Source of the DNA: Maratus speciosus
Taxonomy: Eukaryota; Arthropoda; Arachnida; Araneae; Salticidae
Direction of reading: 5' to 3'
NCBI GenBank assembly: GCA_963932465.1
Contig: OZ010788.1
Coordinates: 674,892,484-674,956,483, forward strand
DNA length: 64,000 nucleotides
The translations under genes and the position numbers were made by a program. The notes beneath the pieces were generated by a model that searched no databases, had not been told where the DNA came from, and saw nothing but the letters and a program-made list of their open reading frames with translations. Positions 44,017-55,799 of the stretch are shown here, piece by piece (the stretch's first letter is position 1; every line of letters starts with the position of its first letter).

Positions 44017-44648
44017 CAGTAGAACTCCAACTATCCGAATCAATTGGGACCGGGCCCCATTCGGATAATTAGATTTTTTCCGAAAAAAATGCGTATTTTA
44101 ACTAATTACTGTATGTATTAATGGGTGAAAAAAACTATTTTTAAAGCAAAACAGATTTTAATTAATTAAATGAAAAGGCAACACTTTTACATGTTAAGTG
44201 TACTTACAAGTGCTGTACATTAGTACAGTATGTACATACCGTACTGTAAATGAAAGTCATTGCTTGTAACGTTTGGCAGTAAAAAGATTGTTTTAAACTG
44301 GCCATTCCCTCTTTCCAACAATTCTTCGGTGGGATGAGTTGGTGCATTATCACTAATCAAAAGCACTTTATTGCCTTCTTTTCAGAGGCATTTTTGGTGC
44401 TTTTTCACTTCAGGGATAAAAATTTAGTTGTAGCACACGGTAAACAATGCTGCAGTCATCGAAGCCTTGGGTTGGTTTTTATAAAAGAAGGGAATCTTTT
44501 TCACATTTTTAAATGGTCTTGGGCTTTATGACTTCCCTATTAACAGAAGGGGTATTTTATGGCTTCCCGTAGAGTTCACACAGTTAAACACCGTGAAATT
44601 CTGAAAGCGATTCGGATAGTCGGAGTTCGGATAATTGGAGTTCTACTG
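44017..44648 (-). pseudogene. Tigger/pogo element relic with part of its DDE transposase
   Basis: Ends CAGTAGAACTCCAACTATCC and TTCGGATAATTGGAGTTCTACTG-like sequence are inverted, with TA at 44015-44016 and 44649-44650. On the minus strand, between about 44535 and 44250, the frame reads KKIPFFYKNQPKASMTAALF, then after an in-frame stop IPEVKKHQKC, another stop, and GNKVLLISDNAPTHPTEELL. The last contains the second catalytic aspartate (ISDNAPTH) of DDE_1-type transposases. The DNA-binding domain and the first and third acidic residues are gone. The plus-strand frame at 44334-44531 is its shadow. Confidence 0.85.
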
Positions 44649-44697
44649 TATTAATCAAAAATTGAATAGCCCAAATAAATAGGTTAGTATAAACATA

Positions 44698-45293
44698 CTA
44701 GAAAGATAGCCCGTCAAAAATGATGGAAAATGAGATATAAAGATATATACAACACAGTGAATAAGTTGCTAGAAAATATGTTGCCCAAATTTCATATTCT
44801 CGCCAAGGCCATTTTCTCTATCTTGCCAAAGCCCCATTACGGGAAAAGCACATTAAAATCAGGCAGTTAGGAAATCAGATAGTACAGCGCCATCTAGTGG
44901 CAGTTATTTTATTAGTAGCATCGGTATGAAGATGTAAAGACGTACATTTTTGTATTGTATTACATTTTAAATTCTGAACCATAGATTTTGAAAAAATATC
45001 TTACATGTGCAGAATTTAAATTAAATTGCGGTGAGCTCAATTATGAAAGATTAATGGTTTTAAATGGGAATCTTGCCAAATTAGGCAGCTATCGCCAAGT
45101 TGGCATCATATATGGCAACTTATTTTTGTCGCCAAATTTGGTAACATTTCTTCACATTTGGCAATAATTTGCCAAAATTTGGTGCTATTGTGGTAAACTG
45201 TCATTAGTATTTTTCAATAATTACTCATTACAATGAGGTGGCCCAATCTGAATTGTGAGGGACACACAGAGACTTGGATTTTATATAAATAGA
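44698..45293 (-). mobile_element. Short Helitron (family H1), 596 bp
   Basis: On the minus strand it starts A|TCTATTTATATAAAATCCAA and ends with CCATCATTTTTGACGGG, a hairpin with one mismatch, then GCTATCTTTCTAG|T. It is a short, uninterrupted relative of the Helitron at 18157-22725, matching it at both ends and through words such as GTGAGGGACACACAGAGACT. Confidence 0.85.
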
Positions 45294-45645
45294 TTTCAAA
45301 AAGAAAAAGTAGAATCCTTGATGAAATGCAAAAAAATTTTACTCTCTCCTTGTAAGAAAGGAGCCATAAGGTGGTGACCGCTGAGAAACAATTTTTTAAT
45401 AGCTACTTTTTCTCATTAAGTGACACCGTGACCGCTGGCTAGTTCTATTTTTGCCCTTTACAGAGTTTCTCCCGGACAGTTTTAGGAGGGTGCTGCACAC
45501 TGCTTGCCCTTTAGTTTTTAAAACCCTTTTAGCCCCTGATAAACAAGAATTCGTTTTGCTCCCTGTCAAAATATGACTTCCTTACTGCTTTTTTTTTAAA
45601 TTAAAAAATTGCATGCATAGTAGTAAAATGACTTGTATTTTGATA

Positions 45646-48463
45646 TAGGGATTGACCGAATACCGAATAGTTGATTCGGCATGCAAACCGAATATTTGGC
45701 TTCGGCCGAATAGTTGCAGATAAGTATTCTCTTAGAAGTAGAATTCTCTTTTACTTAAAAGTAGAATAAGCTACACGATGAGTTTCAATATTATGTGCAT
45801 GAGTTCAGAGTTCAGCTGCACTACAAAAAACAAGTCAAAGGCCATTTTTAATTTAAAAAAAAACTTTTTCCTTCCTTAAATAGTCAGCATAAGGATGAAA
45901 TCAAAACAACTGTCTACAATAGAGGGGAAAAAAAGTAAGGAAGATGGGGATCTTTCCCTTATCATTTAATTTTAATTACTTCTACATTAGTTTCTTTCAA
46001 ATTTATTTAGTGTGTACTTTATTTAATATACTTTTACACATCAAATAAGCATATCAGAGTTCATCTCTGTATATCTAAGGTGTATATTAAAGAAAATACA
46101 CACATCAAATAAGTATAGTATACTCCTATGCCTATCTTATAGCTTTTATAACCATTAAATTAAAATCGCTCAAATTTCTTATCTTCATCACCACAATGTT
46201 AAAATATTAATCAAAATATAAATATCTATCAATAATTTGACAGAAAATGGTTAAATGTACAAATTGATATACCTTTTGTATTTGAGAACATTCCTATTCA
46301 ATATGTTTATAATTAGACTTAGACAATCAGTAAATCAGCTTAATAACAACACTGTTTCTTTTTATTCGAATGAACTTTTGTTTTTCTGACAATCCTTATA
46401 ATTATACATAGAATGACACTAAGTGTATAACGCTTCCGGGGTTGAATTCATCCGTTTCCTGATGATCCAAACGCGGCCACGTTAGGCTTAAGCATTCCGA
46501 TGCCGTATTTGCCGACTGCCTTATTTAATCTGTCTATCTATTCGTTGTGTAACATATTATTCTTCAATTTTTCTCAAACCTTCAAAAAGTATACAATTAT
46601 AACGCTTTAAGATCTAATTTAAAAATAACCAGATACCAACAACAGGGTTCCGATTTATACAAGTGATTACGGTTGCCATTCATAAGCACAAATTACAAAT
46701 CCAAAAACAAATGAATGACTCTTTCAGCTATTAATTAAATGCTCTTAAAATATTTTGAAAAAGCATATTAATATTTTGAAATACGTTTTTCACTTTTGTT
46801 TACATTTATTTACAGTTTGAATTCAGTATACACGGTTAAAAATATCGCGAAAAATTACCTCTGTTTTTCAAGGCTATCTGTTTTCTGACCAGTGTTTAGT
46901 GAATATAGCTATATTCTGTGATTCATTCCCGTGAATTATTTTGTACCGGATTAACGTTTCCTTTCTAAAAACAAATGTAGTTTAAATTATTTAAAGGCTT
47001 TACTATGGTTTTACAAATATTTTAAGAGCAAAATCGGATGTCGACCGTATTTTTTAATGATTCGTTCAAAGAGTCATTCAATTGCTTCTGGATTTTGAAT
47101 TTGTGTTGTACATGTGGCATCACGAGTGAATGTTGATTTAATTTTCACTCGGATTTTCAATCTTAAAATGTTGAGTAAAACCTCAGAGTTATGAGTAAAG
47201 CGTGCTTTCTTTTCCACTATTCGCAAAAGTTACATTTTTAGACAGATTATTCAAAATAAATTAACATTTAAGAGATTACATTCAATTATCTAATATTCTG
47301 CTGCGATAACTTCAGTTGAAATTAGATTGGTAGTTTTATCTATCCCTATATGAAAGTAAACAAACAATTGATTCATTCGTCTTGAACTTTTAAAATATTA
47401 AAACAAGCGTTTATATGCTCTGTTGCGCCATCTGTCGGTAGTTAAAAAAAGAAATTTTCTTTTTAAAATGTTTTTTGAATTCTGAAGACATTGGGGGAAA
47501 AATGAATATTTCTTATAAAATGAAATTAGAATATCAGAAATATGTAATGCCGTTATTACATATATATATATATATATATGCATTATTATAATAAATAAAA
47601 TTTTGTATTTTGTAGGGAAAATAAATTTGTAATTTAATAACAGAATTTGGGAAAATAAATTGTTAATGTAATTAATAGTTGCAATTTACTTATGTGATAA
47701 AAGATGATTTTTAATTATCAAAATTTATTACAGATTTCTTTTAGGCATGTTTAAAAAAAAATCGGGATTTTCTCTGTTCAACGTTTTAAAATTTAAATTA
47801 TATAATTATTATTTTGGCAATTAATAAAAACAAATAAACTTTCTGTTGGAATTGTCTTTTATTTTATTACATACCATCAGATAAAATAGTTAATTGACAA
47901 TATGTTTTAAAATAGCATTATTAGTATTAATTTGAATGTTTTTGTGAAATATTTCTTAAAATTTTGTGAGTGAAGTTCATTTGCATACTTTATATCAGTA
48001 TTTTACCAATTCAATTAATAATTTTCTTGCCAATTAAATTTCAATGAAAAATGGGCTGTTTTTACTTTACCCCACCTGACCCTATTAGTCAGACAAGACA
48101 AAATTTATTACTTCACAATTCTTTTTATAATGCAATGCCATATAATTTTTTTGAAAATGTAAACACGTCATTCTGACGGGCTATATTCTAGTTCTTAATA
48201 ATAGCCTGTATAATTTAATACTTTCAGAGGTTACTTTGGGTGCTGACTAGTGATAAAATAATAAAAAAATAAGTGGTTTAATGAATTTATGAGAACTGAA
48301 TTAAATTATTCAGAATTTAATTTTAGTTTATTAAAAAAGCTAATATATACAAAAATATGTATTAAATTTTTTTAAGTATTCGGTTGCCGAATACCGAGTC
48401 TTCGGTGTACACTTCGACCGAAGCTTCGGTATTCGGCAATATTGCTGCTTCGGTCAATCCCTA
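45646..48463. mobile_element. hAT-like element with CCGAATA-rich ends, 2.8 kb
   Basis: Ends TAGGGATTGACCGAATACCG and GCTTCGGTCAATCCCTA are inverted. Flanks ATTTTGAT (45637-45644) and ATTTTGAA (48464-48471) agree at seven of eight bases. Inside are AT-rich sequence, a GC-richer patch at 46430-46530, and the 3' end of a Helitron at 48160-48191. I see no transposase frame. Confidence 0.75.
48160..48191 (+). mobile_element. Helitron 3' terminus
   Basis: CGTCATTCTGACG hairpin, then GGCTATATTCTAG followed by T: the same 3' end as family H1, here on the plus strand. Its 5' end within the hAT-like element could not be fixed. Confidence 0.6.
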
Positions 48464-49045
48464 ATTTTGAAAAGTACACCATGACTTGTAAATATTAAAA
48501 GTGCTTTTAAAAATAAAAAAGCAAATAATTTCATTTTTTTAAGAATTTAAAAAGTTCTCTTTTCCCACCAGCAGCAAGCACCTTGTTAGTTTTAAACCTG
48601 GAGTAAACTCTGCAAATAGAAAAAAGTCCTTCCGGCCAGTGCCGGGAGGAAGAGGTAGCTTTCACATTCCTTATTTTAAAAAAGCCAACTTATATCATTC
48701 AAACGCACGAAGCTCAATTTAGTGGAAACCGAATATAGGAGATTCAATGCTAATTTTTATCAATATAATGAATGAGAATTTCGTGAAATTAGTCAGCTTT
48801 ATCCAAGCTGCTTTTCTTTAAAATAACTTATATTTGGCTGCCAAATTCGGCGATTTCTTAAAGTGCCTGCCATTTTAAGACAACATGGTGGATGAGGCTA
48901 ACCAGTGAACTTGGTCGAGACCTTAGTAATTGCTTTGCACATGCTCACTCACATCGGAATCGGTTGAGATATACGAGTGCTGTCGCATGCAAAAAATCAG
49001 ATTTTTCAAAATGTCACCCACAATAGAAATTGAAACTGCTATATC

Positions 49046-51055
49046 CAGGGGTGATTGTGACTCAGAGTGAAAAACCCTGAAAATTAATTGATACAAAGTG
49101 AAAAACCCTGAAAATTATCGATGCAAAATATCAATTTCCATAACAACTGATTCTGCAACAGCATGACAATCAAATGACATATTTCTGCTATTGTTTGAAA
49201 TATACAAATTGCAGAAAAACATAATTCGGTAAACTTACATTAATTTCATTGAAAGCTAAATGACTTCATCAAATGGAGAGTCAGGGGAGATTCCGAGTGA
49301 AATTTTTTTTTTCGGAAATTAACATCACATTTTCGGAAATACATCGGTGGCGGCGGGGGAATCGCGATCTTTTGACGAAATTTGCCGTTTTTTCGCGATT
49401 TTTTGACGAAATTTGCCTTTTTTCGTTATCTTTTGTAGGAAATTTGCCGTTTTTGCGATCTTTTTTTGGGGGGGGGGGGAATTTACCGTTCTTCGCGATT
49501 TTTTTGGTGAAATTTGCCTCTTTTTCGCGATTTTTTGACGAAATTTCCTATTTTTTTCACGATCTTTTGACGAAATTTGTCGTTTTTTCGTGATCTTGTA
49601 TGGAAAAATTGGCCGTTTTTTCGTGAAAATGCAATTTTACTTCTAAGTGGCTAAGTATTAGAGAAAAAAAAAAGAAATAAAAATAGAAATTTTGTTTATT
49701 TTCCTAGCTTTACTACACAAGGTAAATTTATTTTTCCTGCTTTCCTCCTGGGTATGCAATTCTGGACATTCTTGTACTGAGATTGAGATGGATAACACTT
49801 CACAGCAACTTTTCTGAAAGGAGAGGGGCAGCAGGGACGGCGGGGAGAGATTCACTCCTGGCTCTAATTATGTGTTTTTTCTGCGATCCTTTCACGAAAT
49901 TCGCTTTTTTCCGCGATCTTTGCATTTTTTTTTTCGCGATTCTTTGACGAAAATCGCGTTTTTTCCCCGTGATTCTTTAACAGTTTGCATTTTTCTTGCG
50001 ATCCTTTGACGAAAATCGCATTTTCCAGCGATCTTCGGAATGGGGGGTTAATCCCTCCCGGTTGTAATTATGCGTTATTTCTACGAAATTCGCGTTTTTT
50101 CGAGATTTTTTATAGAATTTTTTTTTTTTTTTTTTGTGATCTTTTAATGAAATTTGCGTTTTTCCCCCTCGATCCTTTGACGACATTTCCGTTTTTCCAG
50201 CAATCTTTGGACGAAAATCGCGTTTTCCCACCCGATCTGTTGACGAAAATCTTGTTTTTTTTTTTCGCAATCCTTTGCAAATTTTGCACTTTTTCGCGAT
50301 CTTTTGACGAAGTTTGTGTTTATTTCGCGATCTTTAGACGAAATTCGTTTTATTTCGAGTTCCTTTGACATAATTCGCGTTTTTTACGCGATTCTTTGGT
50401 GAAATGTGTTTTTTTTTTTCGCAATTCTTTAAACAAATTCGTGTTTTTTCTGCGATTCTTTAACGAAATTTACGCTTTTCCCACGATCCTTTGACGAAAA
50501 TCGCGTTTTTCCCACGATCTTTTAACGAAAATCGCATTTTCCCCGTGATTCCGGGATGGGGTAAATCCTTCCCGGTTCTAATTATGTGTTTTTTTCTGCG
50601 GTCCTTTGACAAAATTCGCGTTTCACCGCGATTCTTTAAAGAAATTCATGGGGTTTTTTTTCCGTGATCCTTTAACGAAATTGGCGTTTTTCCCGCGATC
50701 CTTTGACGATATGTTTACTTTCCCCGCGTTCCTTTAACGATATGTCTATTTTCCCTGCGTTCCTTTGACGTATGTCCGTTTTTCCCGCGATCTTTCGACG
50801 AAAATCTCATTTTTCCCCGCGATGTTTTTAGGGATCCTTTGCAAAATTCGTGTTTATTTCGAGATTTTTAGACGAAATTTGCGTTTTCCCGCAATCCTTT
50901 GACGAAATTGTCGATTTTTTTCTCGGCGATCATGTCGAAATTCGCGATATTTTTTATGTCCGAATTTTCCACTAAACGTAACCATCTCATAAACCCGGAA
51001 GGATCGATCGAAAAACCCGGAAATCCGGGCTACACCCGGAACACAATCACCCCTG
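49046..51055. mobile_element. Non-autonomous element built of a degenerate 30-bp minisatellite
   Basis: Perfect inverted ends CAGGGGTGATTGTG and CACAATCACCCCTG, with the duplication TATATC (49040-49045 and 51056-51061) inside unit 1 of the 320-bp array. From about 49360 to 50950 the interior is some 50 degenerate copies of a roughly 30-base unit with core GCGATCCTTTGACGAAATTC followed by GCGTTTTT. Subterminal AAACCCGGAA and AAACCCTGAAAATTA words occur at the ends. All frames here (49273-49593, 49977-50371, 50854-51081) are by-products of the repeats. Confidence 0.85.
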
Positions 51056-51492
51056 TATATCTGAGCCATTTTTTAAGGTAAAGACAAACAAAAAATGCTC
51101 CTTTTCAAGGTCAAATACTTAAGAAAGAAACCTTTTTCAATTTCTAATTTTTTTGCACCTCACTTTAAATATATATTTTTTTCTTAATTTAATGGCCGCC
51201 AATTTGAAACAAGATGCCTGATGAATCTGGCCAGCGAACTTGGTCGAGGTATTGATGTACACTATCCACATGCCTTCTTACATCGAAATAGGCGAATACG
51301 TGTGTTATCGCGTGACAAATACAAGATCGTTTCAAAATGTTAGCCATGCTAGAAATTCAAAGTGCTATAATTCAACCATTTTTTAAGATATAAACAAAAG
51401 AACAAATTTTCAGAAACAAAACTGCTCCGGAATCTTTGTATCAAGGCCAAACACATTAAAAAAAATCTTTTTCATTTTCCAATTTTTTAATA

Positions 51493-53784
51493 CAGTCGTC
51501 CCCGCTTAAACGAATATTGACGGTTCCGACAAGTTGTATTCGATTAAGCGGGGTATTCGAATATCCGGGGAATCATTTAGATGACATTAATCTATTCCGA
51601 TATGGTAGAATAACACATATGTAACAAAATAACAAGGAAATAACATTAAAAATAAAAAAAAGACAAAAATAGATAGCATAAAAGACAAATGTTATACATA
51701 CCACATTTACAGGATTTTTAATATTCCAAAAAAAATTTAAATTTAAGTACATATTACTTTGGCTGAAAGAAAGCTGTGATAGTTGATTGTTTTTTATCGG
51801 ACGTGGAACACTTTTGTATTTCTTTTTCTAATTTATAAAGTACATTATAATCACCTCCACAAGCCTCAAAGTGTCGGTGAATTATAGCAAATGATGTATT
51901 TACTTCATTTAGAGAAGGGGGTGGCTCAATTGTCTCATCATCGCTCTCATTATCTTTTCCTGCGAGGAAGATATAGTCATTTCTTCATCGTCTTCCGTCG
52001 TTTCATTTTCATCCAATTCAATAAATTGCACAAGCTCCGTCTGAGTAAATTTTAGCTCTCCGAAGTCTCCTGTCTCAAATTCCTCCAAATCCTGAATTCT
52101 ACTGTCATCATAATCATAAATTACGGTTTCACCATCCCGTATTTCGCGTTCGAAATTTTCCAATTTCACAAATTTCGCTTTTCTGAAGCAATTTTCAATG
52201 ACTTTTACAGGCACACTGTCCCATGCTTTTTTAGATAAGTGCATGGCTGTTAAAAGGTTTATTTTCTTATGGATGCCAGCAAAGGATTCGATATCATCCA
52301 AATGATGCAAAAGATCTTTGATTACTTGTCTTCGGTAAAGGGCTTTGAATGATCTAATTATGCCTTGATCTAAGGGCTGAATTTTGCATGTTGTATTGGG
52401 AGGCAGAAATTGTTTAATATTAGTGAGACGTACAGAACTATCATCGATTTTATGACTATTTACGTTATCTAAAAACAACACAATTTTTTTGTTGCGTTTT
52501 TTGAAATCCATATCTAGCTTCATCAGCTAGTTTTTAAAAATTTGTCCTGTCATCCATGTGTTTCGAGAATGAGTATATTTCACGGGATAATTTTTTACGT
52601 TCTTTAGACACCTTGGACCTTTACTTTTCCCTATCATTAGAGGCTGAAGTTTTTCTGCTCCGGTTTGATTTACGCACAATAATAATGTGACCCGATCTTT
52701 GTTTATTTTCAATCCAGCAACCTTTTCTTTTTTTTCAGCTAAAGTGCCTGTCGGTAAAGCTCGATAAAAGAGTGCAGTCTCGTCACAATTAAAGATGTCA
52801 CCAGGACTGTATTTTGCAAGGATAGGCTCCAAAGTTCCTTTACACCAGGTGTCAATGCATGAAGTATCAACTGATCCTGCTTCACCATGTCCAGTTTTAA
52901 AAGTTAAATTGTTCCTTTGTTGCCACCTATAAAGCCAACCTTTGGATGCACAGAAGTTTTCACCATTTTCAACAGTCTTCGCTATTGACTCAGCTTTTTC
53001 CATGATCATAGGCCCATTGATCATTGCACCTTTTGCTCTTTTACTGGAAAACCACTCCAGTACAGCTTCATCAACACTATCAAAATTTGATTTACGTTTT
53101 CTCTTTCTGTCTAAATTTCCATTTCTCCTCCACTCTTCTTCAATCTTTTCAGCATTTCTTTTAATATTAGAAACTTGCATTTGAGAAATTTGAAATTCTT
53201 TTGCAATTTCAGTTTGCGTTTTTTTATTTTTTAGTAAATCTAACACTTTTATTTTATCGCATAAACTCAAATCCTTTCGTTTCGTATTCATCGTGCTTAC
53301 TAGTCAATTATTAAAGAAAGAATATCGGCCAGAATGTTAGCATATGTTCACAGAAGTATTCACAGGTATGAAGTTCGAACTAAACCTGTTCGGGTAAGAC
53401 ACCTCTTTTCTAGTTCTCAGAAATCGATTGCAACAGCTTAGTGTCAGAGGTGAACTGACCTTTTCCAGTTCCATGAAAGAAAAGAGGGATCACCATGCCT
53501 TTGTCCAAAATATGCTGAAAAGGGGAAAATGAATACGTGTTTTGTAGGAAAACAATAATTTTATTTTTAGAAAAGAAAATCTGGTATTTTTCGGTTAAGT
53601 ATGCATTTTTAGTAAGAAAGACAGTTCAGACTTTATTCGAAAACCGGGGACAGCAAGTAAAAAATATTTGATAAAGTGGGGGAATTTAACATTATTCCTA
53701 TAAGACTGATTTTGGTTCTAGCGAATTTTATTCGTATAAGCGGGGTATTCGATTATCCGTTACCCGATTAAGTGGGGACGACTG
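51493..53784 (-). mobile_element. Tigger/pogo DNA transposon, nearly intact
   Basis: Ends CAGTCGTCCCCGCTTAAACG and TTAAGTGGGGACGACTG, with an inner repeat of the end (ATTAAGCGGGGTATTCGA at 51543, ATAAGCGGGGTATTCGA at 53734). TA is duplicated at 51491-51492 and 53785-53786. The 2.3-kb length is typical of the family. It lies inside unit 2 of the 320-bp array, which reads straight through on either side. Confidence 0.95.
51909..53291 (-). pseudogene. Tigger/pogo-type transposase with one internal stop
   Basis: The ATG at 53289-53291 opens a frame of 460 codons interrupted only by TAG at codon 255 (52527-52529), after IFKN. Both sides are in the same frame, so the break is probably a single-base nonsense change. 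Domains: an N-terminal psq/CENP-B-type helix-turn-helix (about residues 7-50, LSLCDKIKVLDLL...EIAKEFQISQMQVSNIKR), a second CENP-B-like DNA-binding region (about 70-140), then the DDE catalytic core. The core has FNCDETALFYRALP (D170), IVLFLDNVNSHK (D275) and KIQPLDQGIIRSF (D308), the third aspartate 33 residues after the second, as in pogo enzymes. The tail is acidic. The enzyme would cut at the terminal repeats and insert at TA. As it stands the first half ends before the second and third catalytic residues. Confidence 0.93.
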
Positions 53785-54740
53785 TACCTCATTTTAAATT
53801 TAATTTTTTTTTAAATGGCAACCATTTTGAAACAAGATGGCGAATGAAGCTGGCCAACGAACTCGGTCGAAACATTGGTATGTACTATGTACAGACCAAA
53901 TTACATCCAAATCGGTTCATAAATACGCCTGTTATCGCGTGACAAAAATCAGGTCGTTTTAAAATGTCAGCCACAATAGAAATTCAAAATGCTATTACTC
54001 AGCCATTTTTTTAGATATAGACGAAACAAAAACTGTTCCGGAATCTTTGTATTAAGGTCAAACACATACGAAAAAAATCTTTTTCATTTTCCAATTTTTT
54101 GGTATCTCATTTTAATTTTTTTTTTTTTAAATAGCCGCCATTTTGAAACAACATGGCGGATGAAGCTGGCCAACGAACTCGGTCGAGACATTGGTTTGTA
54201 CTATGTACACACTGAATTATATCGAAATCGGTTCATAAATACGCCTTGTATTGCGTGACAAAATTCAGGACGTTTCAAAATGTCAGCCACGCTAGAAATT
54301 CAAAATGCTATAACTCAGCCATTTTTTAAGATATAGACGAAACAAAAACTGCTCCGGAATCTTTGTATAAAGGTCAATTACATAACGAAATAATATTTTT
54401 CCATTTTTAATTTTTTGGTACCACATTTCAGATTTTAAAATTTTTTAAAAATTTTAAATGGCCGCCATTTTGAAACCAAACGGCGGATGAAGCTGGCCAA
54501 CGAACTCGGTCGAGACATTGATATGTACTATGTACATACCGAATTACATCGAAATCGGTTCATAATTATGAGAGTTACAGTGTGACATAGGTCAGATATA
54601 TATATATCAATTTTGAACGGAGGGTGGTTTCGGGGTCTGGGGGTCATGATCGATGAAAATATACCAAAATTTTTTGAAATCGCTTTCCTCCGAACGGCTG
54701 CAATAGGTAGCTTTTTGTAATGAAAGCTACCTAAAAACTA

Positions 54741-55210
54741 CAGTAGCGTCCCACTTAACTGGCCTAAACGGGACCGTGGGTTAGCCGGTTAAGAGAAAAA
54801 CCAGTTAAACCAGAGAAGTAAAAAAAATTAGATAAGTAACGGCATATTTAATTAATTAAATGCATAAGATGCATTTAGTTTTTTAATTTGTGTAGCTTTA
54901 AAAAAGTACATATTTTCAATATTTTGTGAAACATAACTAATAATGAAAAAAAATAAATTGTGATTAAATTATATTATTATAATAAGGAAAAGTAACAAAT
55001 TTAATACAAATTAAATTTTTGAAAATCTTGTCATATACCTTTATAAGAAGTTGAAATTATTCTACATTAGGTAAATTTGAGTTAATTAACCAGAAAGGAA
55101 TGAGAACCGAAAATTTCCTTCCTGAATTTTGCCTGATGTTGGGGAAAAAAAGTCGGCCGGTTAAAGCGGAGTTCCGATTAAGAGGAGGCTGGATAAGAGG
55201 AAGGCTACTG
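54741..55210. mobile_element. pogo-like MITE, 470 bp
   Basis: Ends CAGTAGCGTCCCACTTAACTG and AAGAGGAAGGCTACTG-like sequence, with TA at 54739-54740 and 55211-55212. Subterminal GGTTAGCCGGTTAAGAG and GGCCGGTTAAAGCGGAG are related. There is no coding remnant. Confidence 0.7.
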
Positions 55211-55799
55211 TATATCATTAGAAAAAACATAAAACTGCTTTATGTGTATTTTGAAACAAATAGAGTAATAAACTAATATAACAAATAGATGAATAAATTA
55301 ATATAAATGTCCAAGACACAAAGTTTATTAGACAATAAAATAATGGAAAAAATAGCAAAACAATACTGTTCTAACATAACAATAACTGAGCAATAAAAGA
55401 AATTGAAAATTTTCCATAATCAGATAGATTCAGGGGCGTAGCTACAGATATTTTTTCGGGGGGGGGGGGGGGAATTCAAAAATTTCCCAACTTGAAACAA
55501 ATTTCTCCAATTTTTAACTAAAGTGATATGCACAACGTGTGTAATAATGATAAGGAAACTTATGCATAAAAAATTTCTTTCCAAAGAAAAATTTTAAAAC
55601 TAGAAACATAAAAATTCCAATGATTGTTTTTTTAATAAGAAAACCAACCAGCTTTTTACTTTCTTCTACCTTTACAAGAAAAAAGTATTGAATTCGTAAA
55701 AAAAATTCGACTTCCGGCTTTCGACGGATTGATATTATTGGTGCAGTTTAACGATCGCCAGTCGCCACGTGGCGACTTAATTTTTTGCTTCGGCGACTA

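Larger units (their letters stand above)
45461..48612. mobile_element. CAGAGTTTCC-family element split by a hAT-like insertion
   Basis: Left end CAGAGTTTCTCCCGGACAG, right end CCTGGAGTAAACTCTG. The flanks of the inner element (GCATAGTAGTAAAATGACTT before, ATTTTGAAAAGTACACCATG after) belong to this family, as in the uninterrupted copy at 15264-15672. Confidence 0.7.
48860..54600. repeat. Tandem array of five units of about 320 bp, interrupted twice
   Basis: The marker CCATTTTGAAACAA lies at 48881, 51199, 53822, 54138 and 54465. After subtracting the elements at 49046-51055 and 51493-53784, spacings are about 302, 329, 316 and 327. Shared words are AAGCTGGCCAACGAACTCGG, AAATCGGTTCATAAATACG and CTCAGCCATTTTTTAAGATA. 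Units 3-5 are the best preserved. Confidence 0.88.
48653..54732. mobile_element. Array-bearing element with 12-bp inverted ends and a 3' hairpin (HINE/Helentron-like?)
   Basis: Left AGGTAGCTTTCA (48653-48664) and right TGAAAGCTACCT (54721-54732) are perfect inverted repeats. The right end folds as a hairpin, AGGTAGCTTT (54705-54714) with AAAGCTACCT (54723-54732). Between lie five tandem units of about 320 bp, two of them split by other transposons. Short subterminal inverted repeats plus internal tandem repeats plus a 3' stem-loop resemble non-autonomous Helentrons (DINE-1/HINE); the assignment is inference. Confidence 0.6.

Noticed and set aside
49360..50950. CRISPR-like array of regularly spaced 30-bp repeats
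   Set aside because: There are no unique spacers; the repeats are continuous and degenerate, there are no cas genes, and the DNA is eukaryotic.
49273..51081. Several 60-130-codon frames on both strands
   Set aside because: They come from the degenerate 30-bp minisatellite, which lacks stops in several frames; phenylalanine- or lysine-rich translations have no domain character. The same applies to 55992-56333 and 60907-61368.
52942..53184. 80-codon plus-strand frame
   Set aside because: Antisense shadow of the Tigger transposase N-terminus.
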